This document shows, in pieces, positions 1 through 6,341 of a DNA stretch of 12,737 bases. The notes below the pieces were generated by a model that worked only from the letters and a program-made list of their open reading frames with translations, had not been told where the DNA came from and did no database searches. This stretch comes from DATDMG01 sp036518955 (lineage in GTDB: Bacteria > Actinomycetota > Actinomycetes > Actinomycetales > Kineosporiaceae). The first letter of the stretch is position 1. Each line of letters opens with the position of its first letter. The position numbers and the translations under genes were made by a program. The DNA lies in assembly GCA_036518955.1 (NCBI GenBank), contig DATDMG010000164.1, positions 1-12,737 of the forward strand, given 5' to 3'.

Positions 1-225
1 CCCGTGGCCGGAGGCCTGGTTGACCGTGCCGCTGCCCTGGTTGGCGACCGAGCCGAGGCCGGTCGCGGCGTTCACCGCGGCGCCCCCGGAGCCGGAGACC
101 GCACCGGCGCCGACCGCGGTCGAGGAGTTGTCGGACTGGTCGACGTCACCGTCGATGATGCCCTTGTTGAGCAGGTTGGCCGTGTGCTCGGAGGTGAACG
201 AGTCGTCCCGGAAGAAGTTCGCCAT
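1..225 (-). CDS. Gly/Ala/Ser/Asn-rich protein of unknown function (5' end only)
   Basis: This is the first 75 codons of a minus-strand gene whose 3' end lies outside the window. The start is ATG at 225-223, preceded at six bases by AGGAG, so the start is well supported. The first 20 or so residues (beginning MANFFRDDSF) look like a short amphipathic, charged segment. After residue 28 the protein becomes low-complexity, rich in Gly, Ala, Ser, Val and Asn (for example GAGAVSGSGGAAVNAATG), without Cys and with little aromatic content. There is no signal peptide or membrane segment in the visible part. I do not recognise the family. Gly-rich tails of this kind occur in structural or assembling proteins and in IniB-like proteins, but the N-terminus does not match what I remember of IniB. 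It has its own upstream region (226-442) with a candidate promoter and is separated from purC, so it is probably a separate transcript. Confidence 0.75.
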   Translation of the reverse strand, partial: MANFFRDDSFTSEHTANLLNKGIIDGDVDQSDNSSTAVGAGAVSGSGGAAVNAATGLGSVANQGSGTVNQASGHG

Positions 226-231
226 CGTGTG

Positions 232-236
232 CTCCT
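232..236 (-). promoter_or_regulatory. Ribosome binding site of the Gly-rich protein gene
   Basis: AGGAG on the minus strand, six bases before the ATG at 225-223. It fixes the start of a gene that is otherwise cut by the window edge. Confidence 0.7.
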
Positions 237-309
237 GTGGGTTGGGCCCGTCCCGGATGGCTGGGCACGAGGAGAGCCTCGCGTGCGTTGCCGACCCGCG
301 ACATCGGGG

Positions 310-345
310 TGATCCCCCTGAGCAGGAGTGAGCGGTAGGGGATCA
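310..345. repeat. 8-bp inverted repeat in the presumed 5' leader
   Basis: TGATCCCC (310-317) and GGGGATCA (338-345) are perfect inverted copies separated by 20 bases. They lie 85-120 bases upstream of the start codon at 225. If the candidate promoter at 360-389 is real, they sit at the very 5' end of the transcript, where they could form a stem or serve as an operator. A competing small hairpin, GGGG-TGAT-CCCC (306-317), shares one arm. Function is not known. Confidence 0.35.
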
Positions 346-359
346 GATACGTGTCGGTG

Positions 360-389
360 CGGATACTTTCCTGGATTTCTTGTCGTCAA
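360..389 (-). promoter_or_regulatory. Candidate sigma-A-like promoter for the Gly-rich protein gene
   Basis: On the minus strand TTGACG (389-384) is followed after 18 bases by TATCCG (365-360). The -35 box fits well and the -10 box only moderately. A start near 353 would give a leader of roughly 130 bases. The stretch is visibly richer in A and T than the surrounding coding DNA, which supports a promoter. Confidence 0.4.
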
Positions 390-401
390 CTGCGTCTGGC
401 C

Positions 402-419
402 AGGTCAAAGGAAGGTCAA
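402..419 (-). promoter_or_regulatory. Tandem TTGACCT boxes, 11-base period (candidate activator site)
   Basis: On the minus strand TTGACCT occurs at 419-413 and again at 408-402, separated by four bases, so the repeat period is 11 bases, about one helical turn. The pair ends 12 bases upstream of the candidate -35 box, the usual place for an activator that binds direct repeats. The regulator is not identifiable from the sequence. Confidence 0.35.
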
Positions 420-442
420 GCGTCCGCGCAGAGGGTGCGGGA

Positions 443-1276
443 TCACACCCAGGTACCGCCGGTGAGGCGCTCGTACGCCTCGACATAGCGGTGCCGGGTC
501 ACCTCGACGACGTCGGCCGGCACCTGGGGCGCGGGCGGTTGCCGGTCCCAGCCCGTGCTCGCGGCCCAGTCCCGGACGTACTGCTTGTCGAAGGCGAACT
601 GGGGGCGGCCCGGCTCCCACTCGCTCGCCGGCCAGAACCGTGACGAGTCGGAGGTGAGTGCCTCGTCACCGAGGACCAGGGTGCCGTCCGGCGCCCGGCC
701 GAACTCCAGCTTGGTGTCAGCGATGATGATCCCGGCTCCGGCGGCGATCTCGGCCCCCCGGCGGTACACCGCGATCGTCAGGTCACGCAGGCGCGCGGCG
801 ACGTCGGCGCCCTCGGCGTCGACGACGTCCGCGAAGGTGATGAACTCGTCGTGCGTACCGACCGGCGCCTTCGTGGTGGGGGTGAACACGGGTTCCGGCA
901 ACTTCGACCCCTCGAGCAACCCGGGCGGCAGCGGGACGCCGGAGACGGTGCCGTTCCTGGCGTACTCGGCCAGGCCCGACCCGGCGAGGTAGCCGCGGGC
1001 GATGCACTCGACCTTGACCATGTCGAGCCGGCGCACCCGGACGGCGCGACCGGCGACCTCGGCCGGGACGTCCGTCGCGGAGATCACGTGGTGGGGGACG
1101 AGGTCGGCGAGCCGGTCGAACCACCACAGCGACAACTGGGTGAGGATCCGGCCCTTGTCCGGAACAGGCGTGGGGAGCACCACGTCGTAGACAGAGATCC
1201 GGTCCGAGGCCACGAGGATCAGGTCGTCACCGTCCGCGTAGACGTCCCGCACCTTGCCCGAGTGGACCAGTTCCAT
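443..1276 (-). CDS. purC: Phosphoribosylaminoimidazole-succinocarboxamide synthase (SAICAR synthetase)
   Basis: Cytosolic enzyme of de novo purine synthesis: it joins CAIR and aspartate using ATP to form SAICAR. The 277-residue protein is full length for the stand-alone bacterial/fungal type. Family landmarks are visible in order: the N-terminal SGKVRDVY strand-loop (6-13), SDRISVYD (24-31), the signature VKVECIARGYLAGSG (87-101), the second signature IIADTKLEFG (184-193), DEALTSDSSRFW (204-215) and the C-terminal FDKQYVRDW (229-237). The ATG at 1276 has GGGAGAG just upstream. The gene lies 80 bases downstream of the LuxR-type regulator on the same strand. That gap has its own ribosome site but no convincing promoter, so the two could be cotranscribed or purC could have a promoter I cannot see. 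No other pur gene is in the window. Confidence 0.96.
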   Translation of the reverse strand: MELVHSGKVRDVYADGDDLILVASDRISVYDVVLPTPVPDKGRILTQLSLWWFDRLADLVPHHVISATDVPAEVAGRAVRVRRLDMVKVECIARGYLAGSGLAEYARNGTVSGVPLPPGLLEGSKLPEPVFTPTTKAPVGTHDEFITFADVVDAEGADVAARLRDLTIAVYRRGAEIAAGAGIIIADTKLEFGRAPDGTLVLGDEALTSDSSRFWPASEWEPGRPQFAFDKQYVRDWAASTGWDRQPPAPQVPADVVEVTRHRYVEAYERLTGGTWV

Positions 1277-1280
1277 CCCG

Positions 1281-1288
1281 CTCTCCCT
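1281..1288 (-). promoter_or_regulatory. Ribosome binding site of purC
   Basis: AGGGAGAG on the minus strand ends four bases before the ATG at 1276-1274. It supports that start as the N-terminus of the family's conserved first strand. Confidence 0.6.
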
Positions 1289-1356
1289 GTGCCGCCGGAC
1301 CGACGGCCCATTGTGCCCGGCGACGCCCGGCGCCGGACGCGCGGGGCCCGGCGAGG

Positions 1357-3738
1357 TCAGCGCGTCGCCGGCTCCTCACCCAGGATGTCACGCAGCGCCG
1401 CGAGGAACTCGGCCCGGTTGGTGGCACCGAGCTTGTTCCGGATCCGGGCGACGTGATGCTCGACCGTCTTCGGGGACAGGAAGAGCTGGCCGCCGATCTC
1501 CCGGTGGGTCCGGCCGGCGGCGACCAGCTGGGCGACCTCGAGCTCCCGCTCCGACAGGCCGGACGCCGGGGTCACGGCGCGGGACGAGTCGAGCTGCACC
1601 TCGGCGCTGGACAGCTCGCGGGCACGCTCCAGGAGGCGGCGCGCGACGCCCGGGTCCGTGGTCCGGATCGCGGCCTGGCCGGCGAGCCGGGAGGCCTCCC
1701 AGGGGAGCTGGTACGCGGCCAGATCGTCCAGGACCGGGCTGAGCCCCTCGGCGTCCACCCGCCCCGCCATCACCATCGCCCACTGAGCGGCCGCGGCGCA
1801 CTGCGCGCGCTGCCGGATCCCGGTGGGCCGCAGTTGCTGCAGCCGGTGCGCGTGGTCGAGGACGGCACCCGCGTCGTCCGCGGCGATCCCGAGTTGCAGG
1901 TTGAGCCAGCCGAGGGCGACGTCCCAGGCGACCGGCCGCCCCAGTCTGCTGACCACGTCGTCGAGGTCGGCCAGGATCGGGTCGACGCGCTGCGCCTGGC
2001 GAACCCGGGTGGCCGCGCACAGCAGCTCCTCGAGCAGCTCGAGCTGGAGCAGGTCGACGGCGCGCCGGGCGAGTACCGGTTCGGCGCGCGCCCACCCGTC
2101 GCGCAGCCGGCCGATGTCGCCGGATCTGCGGGCGAGCCCGGCTTCGAGCGCCGCGACGAGGAGCCGGTCCCGGCCGCCGCGAGCGGTGGCGCCGAGCGCG
2201 GACAGCTCGCTCACCGCCGTGTCGAAGCGGCCGGCGCGCAGCCGCACCCAGGACAGCAGCAGCCGGTGCCGGTGCACCCCGGCGGGACCGCCGAGACCCT
2301 TGTCGATGGCGTCGCCGAGCAGCGCGTCGGCGGTGGATGCGTCGCCCGCGAGCACCGCGACCGGTGCCGCGAGAGCCTGCGGGGCGTCCGGCAGCACCGT
2401 CCCCAGCCGGCCGCGCCCGAGCGTCTCCGCGGCCTCGATGAGGAGCGGGACGGCACGCGCCGGGTCCTGGACGGCGAGCGCGGCCTCGGCGAGCCGGCGC
2501 ACCGCCGGTGGGCCCTCGCCCTGCTCGGCGGATCGGCGGGCCTCGTCCAGCCGGCCCACCGCGACCAGCGAGGGTACTGCCAGCAGCCGCCCCAACGGGC
2601 CCCCACGGCTCAGCAGGTCGGCGGCGCGCCCCGCACGGCCCTGGTGCGCCGCGTGCACTCCCTCCACCCGGCGTCCCCACTCCACGACTTCGCCGCTACG
2701 GTCGGTGCTCTGCGGAACGGCGTCCGGAGCGGCGTCCAGGTCGTCGAGCAGCCCGAGGAGCAGCCCGGTCTCGGCCCGCACCACCCCGGCCTGGCGGGGG
2801 TCGAGCCCGGCGTCCACGGCGTCGTCCAGCCAGCGCATCGCCTGGACCGGGTCGTCGAAGCGCAGCCGCCGGCCGGCGGTGAGGTAGATCTCGGCCGCGG
2901 CCGGCGTCCGCAACCGGACGGCGCGCATCCGCAGCGCCGCGGGCAGCACGTCTCCGCCGGCGCGCAGCAGGGCCCGGGCCACGGTGTCGTGCAGCAGCCG
3001 GAGCTGGGCCGCCGGCTGCCCGGCCGTGACCACGTCCGCGACGGCCGGGATCATCCCCTCCCCGCCGGGATCGATGAACCCGGCCTCGCGCAGTTCCGCG
3101 ACCGCGCGGGCGGCCTGCGCCGGCGACGCGCCGGCGATGGCGGCCAGGACGTCGTCGGCGAGGTCGAGGCGCAGGGCCAGCGCGCGGCCGACGGCCTGGG
3201 CCACCGGATCCAGCCGGGCCACGGCCCGCTGCACCCGGGCGACCAGCGGCGCCGGCAGCTCGCTCCGGGGAACGGCGGCCAGCGCGGCCGCCACCGCCGG
3301 GTGGCCGCACGAGGCGGCCAGCACCTCCGCGGTCCGGTGCGCCTCCAGGACGCCGAGCAGTTCGGCGACGGCCGCCTCGTCGAGCGGGTGCAGCACCTCG
3401 ACCGTGCCCCGGCCGGCGAGGACGGCGTCCAGCTCGGCGAGCTGCGGGGAGGTGACCGTCGGCCGGCGGGCGAGCACCATCGGTACGCCGGACTCCGCGA
3501 GCGGCACGAGGTCGCCGAGCAGGGCGGCCGGCAGCCGGTGCGCGTCGTCCACGACCAGGACGCCGCCGTCGGCCTTGAGCTCCGCCATCAGGTCGGGGAC
3601 GGCCGAGCCCGCGCCCACCCGGACGGCATCGGCGCCGATGACGGCAATGAGCTCCGCGAGCCGGTGCGAGCGGCCCGCTCCGTCGACTCCCACGATCACC
3701 GTCACCGGCGGACGTACACCCCCGTCGCCCACGGTCAC
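1357..3738 (-). CDS. Large ATPase-domain LuxR-family transcriptional regulator
   Basis: A 793-residue regulator with an N-terminal P-loop domain, a long helical middle and a C-terminal LuxR/FixJ-type helix-turn-helix. The P-loop reads GVDGAGRS at 17-24: the Walker A lysine is replaced by arginine. The Walker B strand is VLVVDDAH (60-67). The middle (about 200-720) is Ala/Leu/Arg-rich, like the TPR-like helical repeats of LAL/MalT-type proteins. The HTH (about 726-785) carries LSERELEVAQLVAAG, then LSPKTVEHHVARIRNKLGA, a classic DNA-binding pair. The frame is open to an ATG at 4044, but I prefer GTG at 3738: the P-loop strand begins just after it, TAGGAT/AGGA lies just upstream, and the first 102 codons of the longer version lack the strong G/C third-position bias. 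It is somewhat short for LAL regulators. The layout resembles mycobacterial IniR, but no iniBAC gene is in the window. Target genes are unknown. Confidence 0.85.
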   Translation of the reverse strand: MTVGDGGVRPPVTVIVGVDGAGRSHRLAELIAVIGADAVRVGAGSAVPDLMAELKADGGVLVVDDAHRLPAALLGDLVPLAESGVPMVLARRPTVTSPQLAELDAVLAGRGTVEVLHPLDEAAVAELLGVLEAHRTAEVLAASCGHPAVAAALAAVPRSELPAPLVARVQRAVARLDPVAQAVGRALALRLDLADDVLAAIAGASPAQAARAVAELREAGFIDPGGEGMIPAVADVVTAGQPAAQLRLLHDTVARALLRAGGDVLPAALRMRAVRLRTPAAAEIYLTAGRRLRFDDPVQAMRWLDDAVDAGLDPRQAGVVRAETGLLLGLLDDLDAAPDAVPQSTDRSGEVVEWGRRVEGVHAAHQGRAGRAADLLSRGGPLGRLLAVPSLVAVGRLDEARRSAEQGEGPPAVRRLAEAALAVQDPARAVPLLIEAAETLGRGRLGTVLPDAPQALAAPVAVLAGDASTADALLGDAIDKGLGGPAGVHRHRLLLSWVRLRAGRFDTAVSELSALGATARGGRDRLLVAALEAGLARRSGDIGRLRDGWARAEPVLARRAVDLLQLELLEELLCAATRVRQAQRVDPILADLDDVVSRLGRPVAWDVALGWLNLQLGIAADDAGAVLDHAHRLQQLRPTGIRQRAQCAAAAQWAMVMAGRVDAEGLSPVLDDLAAYQLPWEASRLAGQAAIRTTDPGVARRLLERARELSSAEVQLDSSRAVTPASGLSERELEVAQLVAAGRTHREIGGQLFLSPKTVEHHVARIRNKLGATNRAEFLAALRDILGEEPATR

Positions 3739-4059
3739 GCCGGCGATCCTAGGTGACGCCCGCGGCGTGTCGCACGGACGTCGCTGCAGGTCCTGGCGCG
3801 GATGCGGGCACGTGCCACCATGTCCCAAGCCCTCCCCGTACGCGATCGCGCGTCCGATCGGTCGCGGCGACCGTGACCACGCCACGATCACCGCCCTCGC
3901 CGTCTGCTGGGAGGACGCACCGGAGGCCGTTGATACGTCCGGCTCCGCGAGGACCGCTCCCGACATCACGGGCTCGACAGAGACCGTATCCAGATCGTCA
4001 CGCACAGCAACTTCAGGGGTGGGGCCCTGCCTGCGCCGGGCCATCGGCCGAGCGCGGGC
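3739..4059. other. Non-coding gap upstream of the LuxR-type regulator
   Basis: About 320 bases between the regulator and the small sensor-domain gene. The minus-strand frame is open through most of it, but codon use there has many A/T third positions and the peptide resembles no domain, so I treat it as non-coding. It holds a short hairpin, CGGTCG-CGG-CGACCG (3859-3873), which could end the transcript of the small gene, and a weak promoter-like pair TTGCTG (4010-4005) and TACGGT (3988-3983) on the minus strand. Confidence 0.5.
3746..3773 (-). promoter_or_regulatory. Candidate promoter and/or ribosome site at the regulator start
   Basis: On the minus strand TAGGAT (3751-3746) fits the actinobacterial -10 pattern TANNNT and is followed after seven bases by the GTG at 3738, the geometry expected of a leaderless transcript. 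GCGACA (3773-3768), 16 bases further upstream, could be its -35. The same stretch contains AGGA (3750-3747) eight bases before GTG, so an ordinary ribosome site is an equally possible reading. Confidence 0.4.
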
Positions 4060-4530
4060 TCAGGGAGCGTTCGCGGCGCGCTCGGTACCCTCGTAGAGGG
4101 CCCCGACGTCCAGGTGGCGGACGTGCCGGGCGGAGGCCAGCGACACCCACGACCGGGCGAGCGCGTCCTTGCCGGCCCCGAGGACGGCGGAGAGCACGCC
4201 CACCGACGCCACCAGCTGGGCCGGATCCTCGGCGGACGCCAGCCGCCGCCACATGGCCTGCTCCAGCGCGTTGAACGACGCCTGCACCTCGGCCAGCTCG
4301 AACCCCGCGTGGAAACGTTCCGCCGCGATCCGCTCGGCGTGCTGGACCATGTGCACGGCCTCGCGGGCGGCGACGCCCTGGACCACCAGCATGAACAACT
4401 CGGCGAGGCACCGCCGGGTGAGCGCCTCGCCGAGAGCCACGTAGTGGGGATGGACCGAGGGGTGCAACTCGCCGTACGCCTCGTCCAGGATCTCTTCGAC
4501 CGCACCCGCCAGCACGACATCCACGCTCAT
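4060..4530 (-). CDS. Small RsbR/RsbRD N-terminal-like sensor-domain protein
   Basis: A 156-residue, largely helical soluble protein with no signal peptide or membrane segment. The central part (about 20-100) resembles the N-terminal domain found in RsbT co-antagonist proteins (RsbRD_N type) and in some PucR-like regulators. The sign is the stretch AERIAAERFHAGFELAEVQ followed by an Ala/Leu/Trp-rich helix ending in MWRRL at about 93-97. In that family the domain has a globin-like fold and usually precedes a STAS or helix-turn-helix output domain. Here nothing follows, since the protein ends soon after. Start chosen at ATG 4530, which has GGAGG seven bases upstream; the frame extends 12 codons further to 4566 without a better site. 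It lies upstream of the LuxR-type regulator on the same strand, separated by 320 bases. The role is inferred only as signalling; the family assignment is moderate. Confidence 0.7.
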   Translation of the reverse strand: MSVDVVLAGAVEEILDEAYGELHPSVHPHYVALGEALTRRCLAELFMLVVQGVAAREAVHMVQHAERIAAERFHAGFELAEVQASFNALEQAMWRRLASAEDPAQLVASVGVLSAVLGAGKDALARSWVSLASARHVRHLDVGALYEGTERAANAP

Positions 4531-4537
4531 GGCCCTG

Positions 4538-4542
4538 CCTCC
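4538..4542 (-). promoter_or_regulatory. Ribosome binding site deciding the start of the sensor-domain gene
   Basis: GGAGG on the minus strand, seven bases before ATG 4530. It favours this start over the ATG at 4566. Confidence 0.65.
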
Positions 4543-4621
4543 GTCTCCCTCGAGACCATGGTCCACTCCCGTGCGGGTGGCAACACGGCCCTACGTCCCT
4601 CGACGCGCCAGGAGGCCGGGA

Positions 4622-4637
4622 GGTGACCTACCTCACC
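4622..4637. repeat. Short inverted repeat GGTGA-N6-TCACC
   Basis: GGTGA (4622-4626) and TCACC (4633-4637) form a small dyad about 90 bases upstream of the start of the sensor-domain gene. It could be an operator half-site pair. At this length chance is a fair explanation. Confidence 0.2.
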
Positions 4638-4697
4638 AGGGGCCGGCCGCTGCCGGTGGGCGTGGAAGGGCGTGGAGGACGGAGCGCGGGAGGCCGT

Positions 4698-4743
4698 CCC
4701 CGACCCGGCGGCCCGCCGGGGACGGCAGGCCGCCGGGTCGGGG
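4698..4743 (-). terminator. Very strong hairpin, probable terminator of the deacetylase gene
   Basis: Positions 4698-4713 and 4728-4743 are perfect inverted copies (16 bp, beginning CCCCGACCCGGCGGCC). After one C-A mismatch four more pairs follow (4715-4718 with 4723-4726), closing on a four-base loop. It begins 27 bases past the deacetylase stop codon. There is no U-tract, which is common for actinobacterial terminators. Confidence 0.65.
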
Positions 4744-4758
4744 TCGGGGTCGGGGTCG
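4735..4758 (+). repeat. Four GGGTCG repeats with G-quadruplex potential
   Basis: Four head-to-tail GGGTCG units. The plus strand has four runs of at least three G (4735-4737, 4740-4743, 4746-4749, 4752-4755) separated by two-base TC loops, a textbook intramolecular G4 pattern. This strand is the template for the deacetylase gene, whose stop lies 12 bases away. The first copies also form one arm of the hairpin at 4698-4743. Confidence 0.7.
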
Positions 4759-4770
4759 GACCAGGTTCCG

Positions 4771-6087
4771 TCAGTTGCCGGTCAGGGCCAGGCCGCTGCG
4801 CACCGTGACGTTGCGGAGGCCGGACTCCTTCACCGCCGCCATCATCCCGGTGAACTGGCTGATCGAGACGTTGTACGTCTCGTTCGGCCGGCCGTCGGAG
4901 ACCCCGTGGAAGCAGAGGATCAGCCAGGAGTTGGCCGCCTTGGCCTGGGCCAGCCACTGGTCGACCTGGGCGACGGTGGTGGTGTTCAGGACGTAGCCGA
5001 TGGTGAGCCGGTACCTGTCGTACTGACCCGGCACGTTCGCCCCGCCGTCGGTCGATCGGCCGGAGGCGTAGTACGTGGCCGCGATCTGCCGAACCTGGGC
5101 GTTGCTGGCGCCGTACGGGTAGGCCAGGTCGGTGACCGGGCCGAAGTTGGCCTCCAGCATCCGCTTGCTGTCCCTGAGCTCCGCCTCGACCTGGGCCTGG
5201 CTGAGCTTGGTGAGGTCCGGGTGGTCGACCGTGTGGGCGCCGATCTCGTTGCCCGCCGCCTGGATCTGCTTGGCCTGGTCCACCGTGAGGTAGTGCGACG
5301 CGCCGAGGTAGCCCGAGATCAGGTAGAAGACCCCGACCTGGCCGTTGGCCTTCAGGATCGGCAGCGCGTTCGTGTAGTGGTCGCTGGTGCCGTCGTCGAA
5401 GGTCATCGACACCAGGCCCGACGTCGCGGCCGCCGTCACCGGGGCCTTGGTCACGGCCGGTGTGGTCGCCGCCGGCTTCGTCGTGGCCGGTGCGGTCACG
5501 GCCGGAGTGCTCGGCCGCAGGGTGAGCGACACGCCGTCCACGTCGAGGGTGCCGACGGCCTGCAGGACGTGCGCGAGGCGCACCTGGGTCACACCGGCGG
5601 GGACGGTCAGGGTGTAGCCCGCGCCCGTCCAAACGTTCGCCGGCCTCGCCGTGCCGAGCGAGAGCCACACGATGTCCCTGCCGACGAAGCCCTCCGCCAG
5701 CACCCGGGTGGCGACCCCCGAACGGTAGTACTCGGTGAAGGTGTACGACGCCCCGGGGCGGACGGCGACCGCCGGTGTCGCCCACCAGGCGCCGCCGCTC
5801 GTCCGGGCTGTGATCTTCACGCGGACGAAGGCCGGCCCGACCTTGCCGCCCGACGTGACCGCGCTCAGCGAGGCCCGGTTGACCCCGTTGAAACCCTTGA
5901 TCCAGCCCGTCGGCACGCCCCGGCTGAGCGCCTCGGCCGACGCGTTCGGGACCAGGTTCGGCGCTGCGGCGTTCGCCGGCGTCACTGCGGGCACCGCGAC
6001 GGCGGCGCCCGCGGCGAGCGCAACCGTGGCGGCGCCGATGAGCGCCTTTCGACGCAAACGGGCAGGCACGTGCACCATCGACACCAT
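4771..6087 (-). CDS. Secreted polysaccharide deacetylase (CE4/NodB domain) with N-terminal jelly-roll-like domain
   Basis: A 438-residue exported enzyme. Residues 1-40 form a Sec signal peptide: basic RLRRK, a long Ala/Val-rich core and an ANA cleavage motif. The mature N-terminus, APNLVPNASAEA, and the following region to about 190 look like a carbohydrate-binding jelly-roll of the CBM4/9 type. A Thr/Pro/Ala linker (about 193-223) leads to the NodB domain, with motif 1 TFDDG (229-233, catalytic Asp and metal Asp), motif 2 HTVDHP (285-290, two metal His), motif 3 YPYG (323-326) and CFHG (392-395, catalytic His region). All key residues are present, so it should be an active metal-dependent deacetylase acting outside the membrane on an N- or O-acetylated glycan; the substrate is not determinable. 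ATG 6087 is chosen because it directly precedes the signal peptide, with GAGGGGGG 11 bases upstream. ATG 6078 is an alternative. Confidence 0.9.
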   Translation of the reverse strand: MVSMVHVPARLRRKALIGAATVALAAGAAVAVPAVTPANAAAPNLVPNASAEALSRGVPTGWIKGFNGVNRASLSAVTSGGKVGPAFVRVKITARTSGGAWWATPAVAVRPGASYTFTEYYRSGVATRVLAEGFVGRDIVWLSLGTARPANVWTGAGYTLTVPAGVTQVRLAHVLQAVGTLDVDGVSLTLRPSTPAVTAPATTKPAATTPAVTKAPVTAAATSGLVSMTFDDGTSDHYTNALPILKANGQVGVFYLISGYLGASHYLTVDQAKQIQAAGNEIGAHTVDHPDLTKLSQAQVEAELRDSKRMLEANFGPVTDLAYPYGASNAQVRQIAATYYASGRSTDGGANVPGQYDRYRLTIGYVLNTTTVAQVDQWLAQAKAANSWLILCFHGVSDGRPNETYNVSISQFTGMMAAVKESGLRNVTVRSGLALTGN

Positions 6088-6207
6088 CAGGAACGCATCC
6101 CCCCTCGCAACCGGCGGGTGCTCACCGGTGCCGTTCCGACGGCCACCACGACACCCGGGAGAAGAATCTAGGGCCCGAGGAGGCCTCAACAGGGCAGATT
6201 CAGACTT

Positions 6208-6247
6208 TCCGCCGGTTCTGACCCGCCGGCGGGTCAGAACCGGCGGA
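6208..6247. repeat. Perfect 40-bp palindrome
   Basis: Each base from 6208 to 6227 pairs with its mirror in 6228-6247 with no mismatch and no spacer. The left arm starts TCCGCCGGTTCTGACC. It lies 120 bases upstream of the deacetylase start and 170 bases upstream of the GAF-ANTAR start. As DNA it could be an operator or extrude as a cruciform; as RNA from either strand it would be a very stable hairpin. Confidence 0.85.
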
Positions 6248-6341
6248 CGACCCCACCGGCGGGCGCGCCCCTGTCCGGCGGGAGCGGTGGTGGACGGCCG
6301 GTCGGCGCACGGGACCACCGAACGTGCCGAGTCCGCTCCGG

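Noticed and set aside
1277..1356. Possible terminator or promoter between the LuxR-type gene and purC
   Set aside because: GC-rich imperfect dyads and a lone CACAAT are present, but no stem or -35/-10 pair stands out from the background composition.
1453..3756. 767-codon plus-strand open frame opposite the LuxR-type regulator
   Set aside because: Antisense shadow: composition is Arg/Gly/Gln/His-rich without recognisable motifs, while the opposite strand encodes a clear ATPase and HTH.
3983..4010. TTGCTG-N16-TACGGT promoter-like pair on the minus strand
   Set aside because: Both boxes are poor matches and would give a leader of about 240 bases; the signal next to GTG 3738 is a better candidate.
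3739..4044. N-terminal extension of the LuxR-type regulator to ATG 4044 (102 extra codons)
   Set aside because: The extra peptide resembles no domain, has many A/T third positions unlike the rest of the gene, and ATG 4044 lacks a ribosome site, whereas GTG 3738 has TAGGAT/AGGA upstream and directly precedes the P-loop strand.
6086..6098. Three-codon upstream reading frame whose TGA overlaps the deacetylase ATG
   Set aside because: Too short to support as a gene or attenuator; it could easily arise by chance, so it is only mentioned in the intergenic entry.
6226..6282. Three CCGGCGGG octamers as a possible operator array
   Set aside because: Spacings of 30 and 19 bases are irregular, one copy is the centre of the palindrome, and the octamer is expected often at this GC content.
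6088..6318. N-terminal extension of the deacetylase frame to 6318
   Set aside because: It would bury a clear Sec signal peptide 77 residues inside the protein and run coding sequence through the 40-bp palindrome.
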